Assembly (NCBI GenBank): GCA_007570785.1
Contig: ML662466.1
Coordinates: 601,446 to 665,445 of the forward strand
Direction of reading: 5' to 3'
DNA from: Antilocapra americana
Taxonomy: Eukaryota; Chordata; Mammalia; Artiodactyla; Antilocapridae
Length of the DNA: 64,000 nucleotides
Shown here: positions 22,131-32,849 of the stretch, in pieces
Layout: each line of letters starts with the position of its first letter
Numbering within the stretch: position 1 is the stretch's first letter
The notes under the pieces: generated by a model
The model's input: only the letters and a program-made list of their open reading frames with translations
Databases searched by the model: none
What the model was told of the DNA's origin: nothing
Program-made: the position numbers and the translations under genes

Positions 22131-22700
22131 GGCCTGGCAGGGGAGCTCTTCCTGGGGAAGGCTACTTCTCAGTCTATCTCTGGTTAGCCCCCTGGGTTGG
22201 GTCGCTCAGGCTGCTCCGTTCCCTGAGCGCGCGGCCCGCCCCTCCCTGAGCAGTCCGCTTTGGCTAGTGGGGGGTGGGGCGTCCGCCGCCGCCGCCGCCG
22301 CTTCCCTGTGCCTTCCAGCCAGAAATGTAGCTTGCAGGGCTTAATTATTAATCTGCTTTTACTCCCAGCTATCTTGCTCTCCAAGATTCACCGCAAATCC
22401 GCCCGAGAGAATGCTCCCTGGTATTTGGAAAACTTTCTCCTCTTTTTTTTTTTTTTTTTCCTCTTTATTCCAGACTCCCCTTCCGGGACGGATCCCCGCC
22501 CCCAACTCTGTCTCTCCCTTTACTTTTTTTCTCTCTCTTTTCTTTTGTCCTACCTCCTCTCGTCAGCAATGGGCCGTCCCTTCAGATGCCCGATGTCCTC
22601 TGCCAGCATTTAGATCCTGTTTTATGGAGTTTGCGTGGTCTTTAAAAGCTCTTTTGTTGTATTTATTGGGGAGAGAGTGGTTTCCCCGTCCTATTCCTCC

Positions 22701-22708
22701 GCCATCTT
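22701..22708 (-). promoter_or_regulatory. YY1-type site at the L1 5' end
   Basis: The complement reads AAGATGGC within about 15 bases of the 5' end of the element. YY1 sites at this position direct correct initiation in L1s of other mammals. Function in this copy is inferred. Confidence 0.7.
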
Positions 22709-22717
22709 AGTTCCCCC

Positions 22718-22732
22718 TCTCCACTCCACTTT
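22718..22732. repeat. Target-site duplication, right copy
   Basis: TCTCCACTCCACTTT, identical to 14,349-14,363. Confidence 0.92.
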
Positions 22733-24147
22733 TATGTAACATCTGGTCGGTTGCCTCTTAGCAACTTGTTCTTAAGCCAGTTATTAGCTCTTACTACCTG
22801 GACCCTGTCCCATTGTAGGCAACATTGCTCTGCCCCGCCTATTATTAAAATACTCTTAATACCCCTATCAGGGCCAGATAAGCCACTCCTTTGTCATAAC
22901 ATCGGTTATTACCTAAGTTGGACCTATGACAAAGAAATGTTTACCATTGGAGACACCCTACCCTGCTCTTATGGAGGATTAGGGGAGGAAATGAGTGACT
23001 TACAATCCCTTAGAGCAGTAAGAGGATAAAGTTAATGACTGTTTCACCAGGTTCCCAGTCTCAGGGCACAGGCTTGGATTGCTTTACATCATAGTATCTA
23101 TTCCCATCTGTGGTAAACAAATTGTCAATGAGTTAAAATTACAATCCCTTAATCCTGCCCAGCACTGGTCATGCTAGAGACCTTGGGGCTGGCAAACTCC
23201 AGTCTGAGGGCCCCAGGAGGTAGACCTGCCTGGAATTGCCTAGGGATGTGGTCCTTGAAAAGTTTTCACACCTCACAGCTTGAGGATCCGCCAGTCCAGG
23301 GGTCCAGGAGGTCATCGCGTTTCAACCTGCCCAAGGACCCAATTCTCAAGAGGCTGCCCTGCCTCAACCTCCCTGGGGATTAGATATCCTGGAGGATGTT
23401 ATGCCTCAGCTTGCCTGGGGATCTGCACCCTGACCCAGGGACACCTGGCTCTCAGGTTGCAACAGTACTGGTTAGACTAAGTCTCAAAAAGACTTACACC
23501 TAAGGAATTCCACACATGGGCATTGAAGGAACCCTATTAATTTTTACTTTTATTCTTTTCCTCCTTCTCATGACTGTCTTTCAGATTGGAAATAATCAAT
23601 CTACTTCCTGGCAGATGCCCTAGAGATGCATCTTTGATAAATGGAAGCTGTTCAATCCTTTAAGGAGAAGTCGCTTATAGTTCTTTTGTGCCACTACATA
23701 GCCATGATATCCTCTCAGGGGGTTAAATTACAGTACCATCCTGCAGCTAGAATTAGTCTTCAAAAGGGAACTGGACAGAGATCCCCTATATCCAAATCTT
23801 CCTCCGACTAATAGATATGAAGAGACTCTGTCTTAAATATGGGACTGTCGTATGCCCTAAAAGTGAGCCTACTAGGCAATTGGTGTTAGGCACAGACAAC
23901 CAAGAGAAAGAAACCACCCTCCCTCGATGCAGGCTCACCTCCCACAGCTCCGAAATCACCCGGGCCTCCTTCATTGTATCCAAATTTGCTCCCATATCCA
24001 GGAGTACCCCCTCCACAGAAGCCATCTTGAGGATGTCTCTTAGTTGAAAGCGGAGGAGAATTTAGACCAACCAGGGTCCATATGTTCTTCTCCCTCTTAG
24101 AACTAAGACAGATCAAATAAGACCTGGGAAGCTATACAGATGACCCA

Positions 24148-24200
<53 letters not shown>
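22733..24200. other. Unassigned DNA between L1 and ERV gag
   Basis: This continues the left flank at 13,730-14,348. It may be an upstream part of the ERV or older unrelated DNA. A frame at 22,751-23,029 has no motif I can name. A stretch at 23,535-23,600 could encode a hydrophobic segment. A (TA)n run lies at 24,151-24,198. No LTR or primer-binding site could be recognised here. Confidence 0.3.
24151..24198. repeat. (TA)n microsatellite
   Basis: About 24 uninterrupted AT dinucleotides, likely polymorphic and able to extrude as a cruciform. Confidence 0.95.
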
Positions 24201-24201
<1 letters not shown>

Positions 24202-24234
24202 CCAACACATTACCTTGGCCTTTGACTTGATGTG

Positions 24235-24965
24235 GAAGAGCATCATGTTCATATTTAGTCAAGCTTTTTGTGACCCTGAGCATACTAGGGTCTTAAAGGA
24301 GGGCCGAAGGTATGTAAGGGGTATTCACATGTCAAGCGATAAATACCCAGTAGGGGAAACTGCAGTCCCCTCCTCAGATCTTAATTGAAATTATAATGAC
24401 CCTGAGTACATATGGGAAAGGGATCATTTTCTAATCTGTGTGAGGGCAGGACTGAAAGCAGCCCAACAAACAGTAACTAGCTATGCCCAACCCTCTGTGG
24501 TAAATAAGGAGTACAACAAGAACCCTATTGCCTTTCTGGAAAGGCTAAAAGAAGCCCTCCAAAAGTTTACAAATCTGGGCTTAGACTCTTACGAGGAACA
24601 GGTGATTTAAAGGACAAAATCTTTTCCCAATGTGCATCAGATATCAGAATAAAGTTACAGCAGTCTATGGCAGCAGGACCCTGCTGCCTGTTTAGATGAG
24701 ATGATCCACAGAGCCACCAATAACTTTTGTAACAGAGAACAGGAGAAGGAGGCCAAGGCCCAGGAGAGGGAGATAACAAAAGAGGGCATGCCCAGATGCT
24801 TGCCACCCTGCAGGGAAGCCCTATGTCAAACCCCAAGTCCTTGAAGGACAAGGCACAAGGCAAATGCCTAATCTGTAGACAGGAAGGGCATTGGGCCCGA
24901 GTGGCCAAACTGTGACAAGTCTCCTAAAACGGCTTACTATAAATGCCATGAACTGGGACATTGGA
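24235..24965 (+). pseudogene. ERV gag remnant (capsid and nucleocapsid)
   Basis: The capsid-like text runs in broken frames (GETAVPSSDLN, then AFLERLKEALQKFTNLGLDS), as in gamma-like Gag. A zinc-knuckle-like motif reads CLICRQEGHWARVAKL near 24,870. It keeps the first two cysteines and the histidine but not the last cysteine. A second knuckle near 24,935 has its first cysteine replaced by tyrosine. At least three stops and several frameshifts interrupt it. Matrix sequence was not recognised. Confidence 0.75.
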
Positions 24966-25089
24966 CAACACTCTTCAGTTAGGACCCAAGAGCCCCAAGG
25001 TTAAGCACCAAGCCTTCCCTCACGATCATTCAACAGGACTGAAGCCCACTCCTGCCATCCCACCTGTCACAGATAACCATCATGGGGCT

Positions 25090-25355
25090 GGAACCAAGGT
25101 TGTAAATGGATGTGGCAGGTAGGTCCGAGAATCTCTTGGTTGACGCAGGCTACCTACTCTGTCCTGACCTCCTTCTCCAGAGCCTTCTCCTCCCAAACCT
25201 GTACCATTTTTGGTGCTACAGGAAAAACAATTACACAAAAATTCACCTTAGCCCTGTGTTACTTGGATGGAAAAATATTTTTCCACCAGTTTCTAGTGGT
25301 CCCTGACTGTCCTCCTCCATTATTGGGAAGAAATCTCTCCCTCTCTTCATAACTG
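25090..25355 (+). pseudogene. ERV protease remnant
   Basis: Aspartic-protease text is split between two frames: LVDAG in one, then ATYSVLTSFSRAFSSQT in the next. The catalytic triad, which should be Asp-Thr-Gly, reads Asp-Ala-Gly, and a frameshift follows immediately. The later part (LLGRNL) is the usual C-terminal hallmark. It is inactive. Confidence 0.75.
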
Positions 25356-25424
25356 TGCAGCTACTGCAGTCTTGATTTAAAAAAAAAGATACTTTAAAAC
25401 TCTCTTTTGGGGGCAAACTAGCTA

Positions 25425-26110
25425 TTATTATGAGCCTCCAAGTGAAACAACTCCTAAATGGGAGAGGCCATTTATCAATGTCTGATAAAAGAATCCTCAG
25501 ATATCAAGTAATGCTGATGGAAAATCCAGGCCCCACTATACCCTCTTGTGAGCTTCTTAACCCAGCCACCCTTCTGCATACCCCCGAGGGCTCTCTCCCC
25601 TTTCACTCTTTCCCCAAAATCTTGGACCACTGGGCAAAACCCCGAGAGGGATGGTCAGAAGATCCTCCGACAATTCCTGAGGAAATTTGGCACACTGATG
25701 GAAGCAGCTTTGTCTTGAATGGAAAAAAAAGAGCCGGGTATGCAGTGGTCTCCAATTTTGAGACCATTAAGGCTAAACCTTTGCCACCAGGTACTTTAGC
25801 CTAATTAGCTGAGCTCATAGACCTGACTCAACATTTAGAGCTGGGAAAAGGAAAAAAGAGTAGCCACTTACACTGACTCCAAATATACCTTTCTGGTGCC
25901 TATATGAACATGCTGCTATTGGAAAGAAAGAGGCCACTTGACCACCCAAGGGTCCCCGATCAAACATGGTGTGAAAATCCTTAGACTCTTAGAGACAGTC
26001 CATTTGTCCACTGAGGTTTCAGTCTCCCACTGTAAAGGACAAAAAGGGAGCATTTAAGTGGCACGAGACAGCTAAGAAAACAGCATTACAGAACAATGGC
26101 CTAGTAGGGG
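25425..26110 (+). pseudogene. ERV pol remnant: RT connection and RNase H; RT palm deleted
   Basis: Only about 70 bases separate the protease from RT connection text (MSLQVKQLLNGRGHLSMSDK). The reverse-transcriptase fingers and palm, with their YxDD motif, are therefore absent. The 124-codon frame 25,430-25,804 then enters RNase H (IWHTDGSSFVLNGKKRAGYA), keeping the first catalytic aspartate. Downstream RNase H text is broken by stops and deletions. Confidence 0.78.
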
Positions 26111-26429
26111 CTGCCGCATGAATTCCACAGACTAATTTGCCTGAAACTCCTTCATACTACTGAAGGTGAGACTCTTGAAGCTTAGAGTGAAGGCTTTTAA
26201 GAAAATCATATAGGGTGGTTCCAAAACGAGGGATTCCTGTTTTGCCTTGGAACCTTCAAAGGAAGTGGATTAATTCCTTACCTGTCATCACTCATTTAGG
26301 GGCAAAGGCCCTACAAATATTACTTATTAGAAAGATCCTTAAGAGGAACAAGCTTCCAAATGACTATAAGGTCACCTCTTGGCCCATTTGACAGTTAAAC
26401 AACCCCCAAGGAGCTCAAAGACCCCAGCT

Positions 26430-27230
26430 GCCCCAGCCCATGCAATCATGTGGAACTTATCCAGGAGAGGACTGGTAGATGGACATCACACAGATCCCAG
26501 TTTCCCAAGGGTATACATATCTATTAGTCATGATAGATACATTCACAGGATTTATTGAAGGCTTTCTAACCCGGACTAAGAAAGCTGAAGAGGTGGAAAA
26601 AATAAATAAATAAATACAACTGTTCTACAAAATCATGCCAACATTTTGTCTGCCCAGGTTATTACAAAGGGACAATGCTACATCATTTATTTCTAAGGTC
26701 ACCCAAGGGGTTCTTAAAGCATTGGGCATAACTTATCTCCATTTTTCCTTGAGGCCTAAGTCTTGAGGAAAAGTAGAAAGAGCCAACCAGTTCTTAAAAT
26801 CAGCTATAAAAAAGATAGCCCAGGAGACCTCCCTGGGGTGGAAGGAGGCTTTATTAGTAGCTCTCCTCTGAACCCGTATTTCCCCTTAGGAGCAGGTTGG
26901 TCTTAGTCCTTATGAGATGCTATATAGGAGACCTTTTGTTCATATCCATGACCTCTTCCTAGATCCAGGGGCTCAGACTCTCCAGTCTTATACCTTGACC
27001 CTTGGCCAATTCCAACAGGATATATGCTTGTGGGGTGTGAACCACCCAAAAGATTCTAAAGCATCACCATTATATGCTCCAGGGACTCAAGTCCTAATTA
27101 AAGTCTGGAAAGATGTGTCCCCAAAGGCTCAACTCCAGCCCACACGGAAAGGCCTTTACCCTGTAATATTTTCTACCCCCACAGAAGTGAAGGTACCAGG
27201 ACATGACTGCTGGATTCACTACTCATGAGT
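26430..27230 (+). pseudogene. ERV integrase remnant
   Basis: The integrase core is recognisable. The three acidic residues of the DDE triad remain, in MDIT (about 26,481), RDNATSF (26,671) and GKVERAN (26,776), but stops at 26,478 and 26,764 and a small A-rich expansion near 26,600 break the frame. The C-terminal domain is open at 26,917-27,228 (YAPGTQVLIKVWKD, ending VPGHDCWIHYS). Confidence 0.82.
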
Positions 27231-27399
27231 CAAGCCATGGAAGAAAACAGAAAAAGACTCAGTACACTTGTGAGCCCCTGGGAGAGCTCAGGTACCTCTT
27301 CAGAACTACAATTGAGTGCTATTCTAATGAGCACTGCCAAAATCTAGTTTCTAGGGATAAGATTTCTCAGGACAGCTCTAAGGGGCCAGCATAGCTTGG

Positions 27400-27812
27400 C
27401 AGGGATTGTCCTCCAAAACAGACAGAAGATAGATCTTCTGATCCCTGAACAAGGAGGGACTTGAGCCATCCTGGCGATGGGAATTTGGAGATGGCTGATG
27501 CCCCTGCTAATCCTTGTTATGCCATATCGATGATGCTTATGATTGCTCCATGTATTATCAATTGTCTAACCCATTCTGTCTCTGCCAAGGTCAACAAGCT
27601 ACAACAGGCAGTGCCAGTTCAACAAGGATATATAAAACTACAGCCGACCATGGAAGATATCACTCACCCTTAGATGGACACTGCTATGAGGAATTGGAGG
27701 CCTGAAACTAGAAAAAGAGGGAGGCTCACTGCCCCTCATCATCCCAGCTCAGCAGGAAGTAGCCAGAAAGACATCGACACCCCTATTCCCAAAGAATTGG
27801 GCCTCCCATCTC
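27400..27812 (+). pseudogene. ERV env remnant, mostly deleted
   Basis: An ATG at 27,477 opens a signal-peptide-like hydrophobic start (MGIWRWLMPLLILVMPY) followed at once by a stop. The sequence from there to the polypurine tract is far too short for a full envelope gene, and no transmembrane-subunit motif is visible. Confidence 0.5.
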
Positions 27813-27813
27813 T

Positions 27814-27824
27814 AGAGGGGGGGA
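27814..27824 (+). promoter_or_regulatory. Polypurine tract of the plus-strand ERV
   Basis: AGAGGGGGGGA lies immediately before TGTTAGG, the start of the 3' LTR. This is the standard retroviral plus-strand primer arrangement. Confidence 0.85.
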
Positions 27825-28195
27825 TGTTAGGTAGTTAGAATTGGAAAGAGGAATCCAGAATGGAGATGGTTAAAAGACAAGGAAAGGAAAAGCCCATGAA
27901 AATAGAAGAAAGGAAGGTCCAAGGACCAGAGTGGCGGCCTCAGGTAGAACAAACAGCACTCCTGGCTAGACCAATTTACATAGAACAGGTCTGGGGGAGG
28001 AGAAAAATCATAAACAGAGGAGCTGAAGGTCTGGGAGGGTCTCCCTCTTCTTGTCACATCTTTTGGGTCAGCATGCCCTCATACCTTGAGGATGTATTTT
28101 CCTTTATTTTCTAAATAAAATGGAGCTGTAACACTGATCTGTCTAAGAGCTGTTACACAGTCTATTGGAAGGCTTTAATGTTGGTCTGTCACTTC
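27825..28195 (+). mobile_element. 3' LTR of the plus-strand ERV
   Basis: It begins TG right after the polypurine tract. An AATAAA signal lies at about 28,115. The end is placed near 28,195 by the TCACTTCA text before a T-run, but I could not confirm it with a second LTR. Confidence 0.65.
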
Positions 28196-29636
28196 ACTTT
28201 TTTTTTTGTCGTCATGAGATAGAACTGAGGAAAATGCACACTCCCACAACAGATACATGTGCATCTTCTTCAGGACATTATAGCAGACACAGGCCTGTCA
28301 CGATCTGTTTGGCCTTTTGAAGGATGGGACATATATTTGGGTTTTTCATGCTACAGGTAGATAACCCTTCAGGAAAAGGAAAACAGTTGCAGACAGAAAG
28401 CTACACAATTAGGAAGAGATGGGGCACCCCTCTCAGAAAGATGCAGGCCTGAGGTTGGGCTTTGCATATAATGAGGGTGTTACATGGAATGATCTTGGGA
28501 GGTGCAGTCCAAGAAAAGGGTACTCCAAGTCAGTTGAGACACCAGCCACTGGCCATTTCTGTGTGTTTCCTGGAAGGAAAGAATGGGGAATGGAATCATG
28601 CCAACATGATTGGCAGTGTAAATCTCTCTAAGGTGATGAGAGGGTACAGAACACAGGCCCATGCCTCTCAGCTCTCCATGGAAGGCATTTCCAACCCAGC
28701 CCACCTCTTTCCAGGTCCGTCCCTTCATGAGCAAATCCCAAGATTTATAACCTTCCAGGACAAGTTACAAGAGTTAGAAAAGGACGTTGATTTAATTGAG
28801 GAGAGAGTGAAGGAAAATGACCTGGACAAAGAGGGATGCTTAGCAAAATCCATCATCCTGGACAAGTACACCTACAGTTCTGTAAGTGTGCAAATTTCCT
28901 TTTAGGAGCATGTGTATGTGTGTGTGTTTGTGTGTGTGTTGGCTCAAATGTGTATGTGAGCTGCTGGAAGTTTCCTGACTACAGGATGGAAAAACAGACA
29001 GAAAATGTGGGTGGGAATGACACAAAATATTGAAAGCATCTTATCATATATGTAGTGAGTCTCATCAGAAAAATAGAGAAGTTATACGTCCTGATGTCGC
29101 TTCTGTGGACTAAAGATATGAATAAACATACTTTTAAGGACCCCTTCTGCTTTGCAGTTTTGGAATGCTGTATTTTTGACTTAACTGGAAATACTGGTAT
29201 GAGTGGAAGCGACTCATGGTAGGCCTTATCCCTACTCTGGGACATACGGTAACTGTAGCATCAGGGCAGGTAATTAGTGGTATTTTCTCTTCCTTCAACA
29301 TTCTTGTAGGGATAGCATAAAATATGGAATAAGTGGTAGGACGTAGTGATGGAACACGTTACAGACATCTTTGAAATACCACACCAGCAGCCATTGTTCT
29401 GCGTAGTTCTAATGGCATGCTGTAAAGCATATTTATTTTCTATAGTGGTAGATAACATGAATTCAATACCAGTCAACCCCTGCATGACTTCCTCACTGGC
29501 ACTGATGCTTCTGGATACACAAGAACCTTCTTTTCAACCCATCACCAAACTGTACTTGATACAGTAACTGTAGGAACAGAGTCTACCACTATGCCTAGTA
29601 CTCATTGATCTTGTCGCACCCTATGTCCACGAAGGA
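28196..29636. other. Mostly unique DNA between two ERVs
   Basis: Apart from a TG-rich microsatellite at 28,912-28,940 and one exon-like segment (28,759-28,881), I recognise nothing. It may be host DNA flanking both insertions. Confidence 0.4.
28759..28881 (+). pseudogene. Isolated exon-like segment, 41 codons
   Basis: The acceptor-like ATAACCTTCCAG precedes 123 open bases, exactly 41 codons. They end TACAGTTCT before the donor GTAAGTG, and both ends are phase 0. The peptide is strongly charged and helix-like at first (DKLQELEKDVDLIEERVKEN), coiled-coil in character, and ends ILDKYTYSS. The open frame extends upstream through the acceptor. I do not recognise the family. The polypyrimidine tract is weak. 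It may be a live exon, a stranded exon of a broken gene, or chance. Confidence 0.4.
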
Positions 29637-29639
29637 AGA

Positions 29640-30330
29640 CTCAGAGGCTGGGTCAGGAGTTATCTCCTAGAGTTTCTTTAATGCCTGTTGAAAAGCTGAG
29701 AACTGAGTTACATAAATACGTAATTCAAAGGCTTCAGGGTCTATAACAATGTCTGTGTGTAAGAAAGGCCTTCCATAAATGCATTCAAAGGGGGACAGTC
29801 CCTCCTTTTGAGGGGCAATCCGAGCCCTCATTAAAGCAATGGGTAGAACTGCAATCAAATTGTCCTGCATCTCTTGAGTTAATTTGTGCAGATGTCTTTT
29901 GATAATGTCATTAACCTTTTCAACACTTCCTGAGGATTGGTGTCTCCAGGAACAGTGTAAGTGATGTTCTATTCCTAGAGCTTTAGGTATCTCCTGAGTT
30001 ACATTAGCTTTAAAGGCAGAGCCATTGTTACTCTGAAGGCTCCATAGCAGCCCAAACCTGGGGATAATTTCATGGATTAACATCTTTATAACCTCCGTAG
30101 ACTGTTCATCATTACAGACAAAAGCCTCAATCCATCCAGTAAAACTAGTCACTCAAACATGTAAGCAAGATTATCCATTAGCTTTTGGCAGTTGGGTAAA
30201 ATCGATTTCCCAGTCCTCTCCAGGATATTTTCCACTTTATTGTAATCCAGATTTTGGTAGCTTTTCAGTCTTGGGTTTATTTTTCTGATAAACCTAAAAC
30301 CTTTTGGTAACATTTTTTAAATATTTTGTT
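29640..30330 (-). pseudogene. ERV copy 1 integrase
   Basis: A 161-codon frame (30,152-29,667) covers the integrase core and C-terminal region (FTGWIEAFVCND, SGSVEKVNDIIKRHLHKLTQ, GLSPFECIYGRPFLHTD). The second acidic residue of the DDE triad is asparagine here (SNNGSAF), while the glutamate in SVEKVN is kept. Upstream text needs a frameshift. It is inactive. Confidence 0.85.
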
Positions 30331-30599
30331 ACATTTTTACCTTCAGGCAAACAACAAGACATCTGGCAAGTACTCTGCACCCAAATGAAAACTCTGGTGC
30401 AAACCCATAAGAATTTTCCATTGAACCTTTTCACAAATTATTAACCATCGATCCTCTGACTGTAACCATCCTTTATCAGTAATCTTTACTCCTCTTTTCT
30501 CATATCTTTCTAATTCTTCCTCCCTGTTCCACAGGACCTGTCCAGATCAAAGACATCTGTAATGAAGGGGTTTCCTAAAGTGACACTTCCCTGGCTTGA

Positions 30600-31197
30600 C
30601 AGTCAGCCAGCTGATTACCCTCAGCTACTTTACTTCCATCCCTGTTATGTCCTTTGCAATTCATAACAGTTACTTCTTTAGGACAATATATAGCAGTTAA
30701 ATGTCTCTTCATCTCTCTGAAATGTTTAGTAGGGTCTCCTGGTGCTGTTTTAAACTGTCTTTCTTACCATTTTGCAGCATGACTATGTAAAGTCGAATGA
30801 GCATACTTAGTGGAGGTATTTACTCACTGACCTTTGCTTAACTCTAGAGGTCTGGTCAGAGTCATAAGCTCCACTGAGCACTGGTTCCCAAGGGGAGATA
30901 CTTTGCTTCTAAAACCTGTTCAACAGTCACCAAGGGGTAACCTGTTTTAAGCTTTCCATCCTGAACAAAAGAACTGACATCTGTAAATATTTCCATGTCA
31001 GGAATGTCTAATGGGATATCCATTAGAACTTTCCGAGCTTCATAGTTTAATGGCAGAAATTGAGAACAATCGTGATCAGGTGTTTCATTGTCCTTCACAG
31101 AAAAGAAAGTGGCAGGATTTAAATTACCACAAACGTTAATCTTAGTTACTGGTCCTTCTAACAATGATTGATATTTAAGAAACCTACTGTCTGTCAT
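30600..31197 (-). pseudogene. ERV copy 1 RNase H
   Basis: The frame 31,197-30,862 covers RT connection and the start of RNase H (DIPDMEIFTDVSSFVQDGKL). The first catalytic aspartate is present but the following glycine is valine. The remainder is broken by stops and frameshifts. Confidence 0.8.
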
Positions 31198-31479
31198 CTA
31201 AATATTAACCTTAGAATTTAAGATTCCACTCACATCATGAGAAGTCAGTACAGTAAGGTTTCATCCCATTAATTATTTTTAAATCTTCAGACGTTAATAA
31301 AGCTGTTTCCCAATTACTCTTAGACAGTGAGGCCACCCACATGAAATTACATCTAATTCTCTGCTTATATAAGCAATAGGTTGCTGGTGAGGCCCTCAGG
31401 GTTGTGTCAAAACTCCAAAGGCCATACCCATTATTTTAAGTGACAAACAAATTAAATCATGACCATGCAGGCAAACTCA

Positions 31480-32620
31480 AGCAAGAGCTTGCAGGAGAGC
31501 AGTCTGAGGAAACTTAAAAGGCTTTTGAGTATCTGGAGACCAAACCAGTTTGTCAGTTTGGGCCTGCTGAGTCTCAGCTATAAGTTTATATAAAGGCTGG
31601 GCAAGTTCCCCATAACCAGGAATCCAAATATGGCAGTAGCCCATGATTTCCAAAAATCCTCTCAATTGTCTTAAAGTCATGAGTAGGGGATGGTTTAGTA
31701 TAGATTTAATTCTCTCAGGGTCTATGGCCCTAGTCCCTTGTGGTATGATTAGGCCCAGATATCTAACAGATTGTTGACAAAGGTGAGCCTTTTCTCTTGA
31801 TGCCTTGTAACTGCAGTCTGCCTGAAATTTTAAGAAATCTTCCGTGACTCATGAACAAGCTTCGTCTATCTTAGCACAGAATAAAATACAATATACATAT
31901 TTTAACACCACCACTTTGGAGCTATTGAAGTTTTGTAGATGCTGTGACAAACTGTGTCCAAATAAGTGAGGACTGTCACAAAATCCCTAGGGCAAAATGG
32001 TCCAGGCTAACTTAGAAGCTGGCTGTGTGGGGTCCTCAAAGGCAAATACAAATTGACTTTCCTCCTCCAAAGGCACTGAATAAAGGCATCTTTTAAATCA
32101 ATTACTGAGAAATATTTAGCCTGTTCAGGAATTTCAGACAATAGAGTATAAGGATTAGGTACCAGGAGGTGTAAATGAAGTACAGGCTTATTTATTATTC
32201 ATAAATCTTGAACTAGTCTCCATTTATCATTTGATTTCTTTATACCCAAAATAGGAATGTTGCATAGACTGTTACAAGGAATTAATAGCCCCTGCTCCTT
32301 TAAACTCTCAATGATTGGTTTTAACCTTTCCTTAACCTCAGGTTTCAGTGGATATTGTTTTTATGTGGAAATAATTGTGGCTCTTTGAGCTCGACAACTA
32401 CTAGAATAGCATTTTGTGCTTGGCCCATAGATTTTCCATGAGCCCATAATCTAGTATTTACATTTGTTTAAATTAAAGGCTCCATATTCATGAAAACAGA
32501 GGCATGGACCTTGCTCAGTATATCCCTCACAAAAAGGGGTGAGCGAGACACTGGAACAATCAGAAACTCATGTGAAAATAGCACAGTCACAACATAAGAG
32601 TTACTGAAATAATACCTTTT
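31480..32620 (-). pseudogene. ERV copy 1 reverse transcriptase
   Basis: RT text is present in several frames, including the thumb (TLRQLRGFLEIMGYCHIWIPG at 31,680-31,620). The catalytic YVDD box, intact in copy 2, reads YVYC here (about 31,888-31,899), so the copy is catalytically dead as well as frameshifted. Confidence 0.82.
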
Positions 32621-32639
32621 GTCTCATCCAGACATCCAT

Positions 32640-32810
32640 TATGGAAGTGGATCGGAAAGAAAGTGGGACAGGGGCTTCAGTAAGCACAGAGTAAGTTGCC
32701 CCAAAGTATAAATGGAAATTGATGGATTGCCCCCACCACCACAGTTTTTAATACCCAGGATGCCTCAGGTGTAATTAGGACGGGGGCTTGTATGGAGTCT
32801 CCCACACACC
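32640..32810 (-). pseudogene. ERV copy 1 protease
   Basis: The aspartic-protease region aligns with copy 2, but the active-site triplet is Tyr-Phe-Gly instead of Asp-Thr-Gly (near 32,700), followed by ATYSVLT. It is inactive. Confidence 0.72.
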
Positions 32811-32849
32811 TTCAGTCCTGATTGTCTTGAGGGTCTGACCCCTGAAGTC

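Larger units (their letters stand above)
14364..22717 (-). mobile_element. Full-length L1 (bovine L1_BT type), minus strand, about 8.35 kb
   Basis: A complete L1 is flanked by a 15-bp target duplication. On the minus strand it has the 5' end with a YY1-type AAGATGGC, a 3 kb 5' UTR, ORF1 (intact), ORF2 (nearly open), a 3' UTR and a (TAAA)n tail. The length fits the bovine family, which is longer than human L1 because of its 5' UTR. Few disabling changes suggest a recent insertion. It lands in unassigned DNA left of the plus-strand ERV. A 100-N assembly gap lies inside ORF2. Confidence 0.93.
19701..22717 (-). promoter_or_regulatory. L1 5' UTR with internal promoter
   Basis: The 3 kb upstream of ORF1 is the L1 5' UTR. 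Its distal part (about 21,540-22,330) is rich in CpG and GC, as in an internal polymerase II promoter. The first bases, read on the minus strand, contain AAGATGGCGG (complement at 22,699-22,708), the YY1 site that places initiation at L1 5' ends. The proximal part (20,500-21,360) is purine-rich and built from internal duplications. Open frames seen here on either strand are composition effects. Confidence 0.8.
24201..28195 (+). mobile_element. Decayed gammaretrovirus-like ERV, plus strand, 5' end not found
   Basis: In order, the sequence carries gag capsid and nucleocapsid remains, protease, an RNase H region, integrase, an env start, a polypurine tract and a 3' LTR. The reverse-transcriptase palm is missing. 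Gene order and text match class I (gamma-like) endogenous retroviruses. Many stops and frameshifts make it non-coding. No 5' LTR is recognised. Confidence 0.85.

Noticed and set aside
21504..22384. Overlapping open frames on both strands in GC-rich DNA
   Set aside because: They lie in the CpG-rich L1 5' UTR where stop codons are rare, and tandem repeats make the peptides repetitive.
23171..23480. Frames between L1 and ERV as the ERV's envelope or leader
   Set aside because: No recognisable retroviral motif, several stops, and the position upstream of gag does not fit env. Left unassigned.
24140..24388. 82-codon frame beginning with an Ile-Tyr repeat
   Set aside because: Its first part is translation of a (TA)n microsatellite. 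Only the later part is gag-like and is covered by the ERV annotation.
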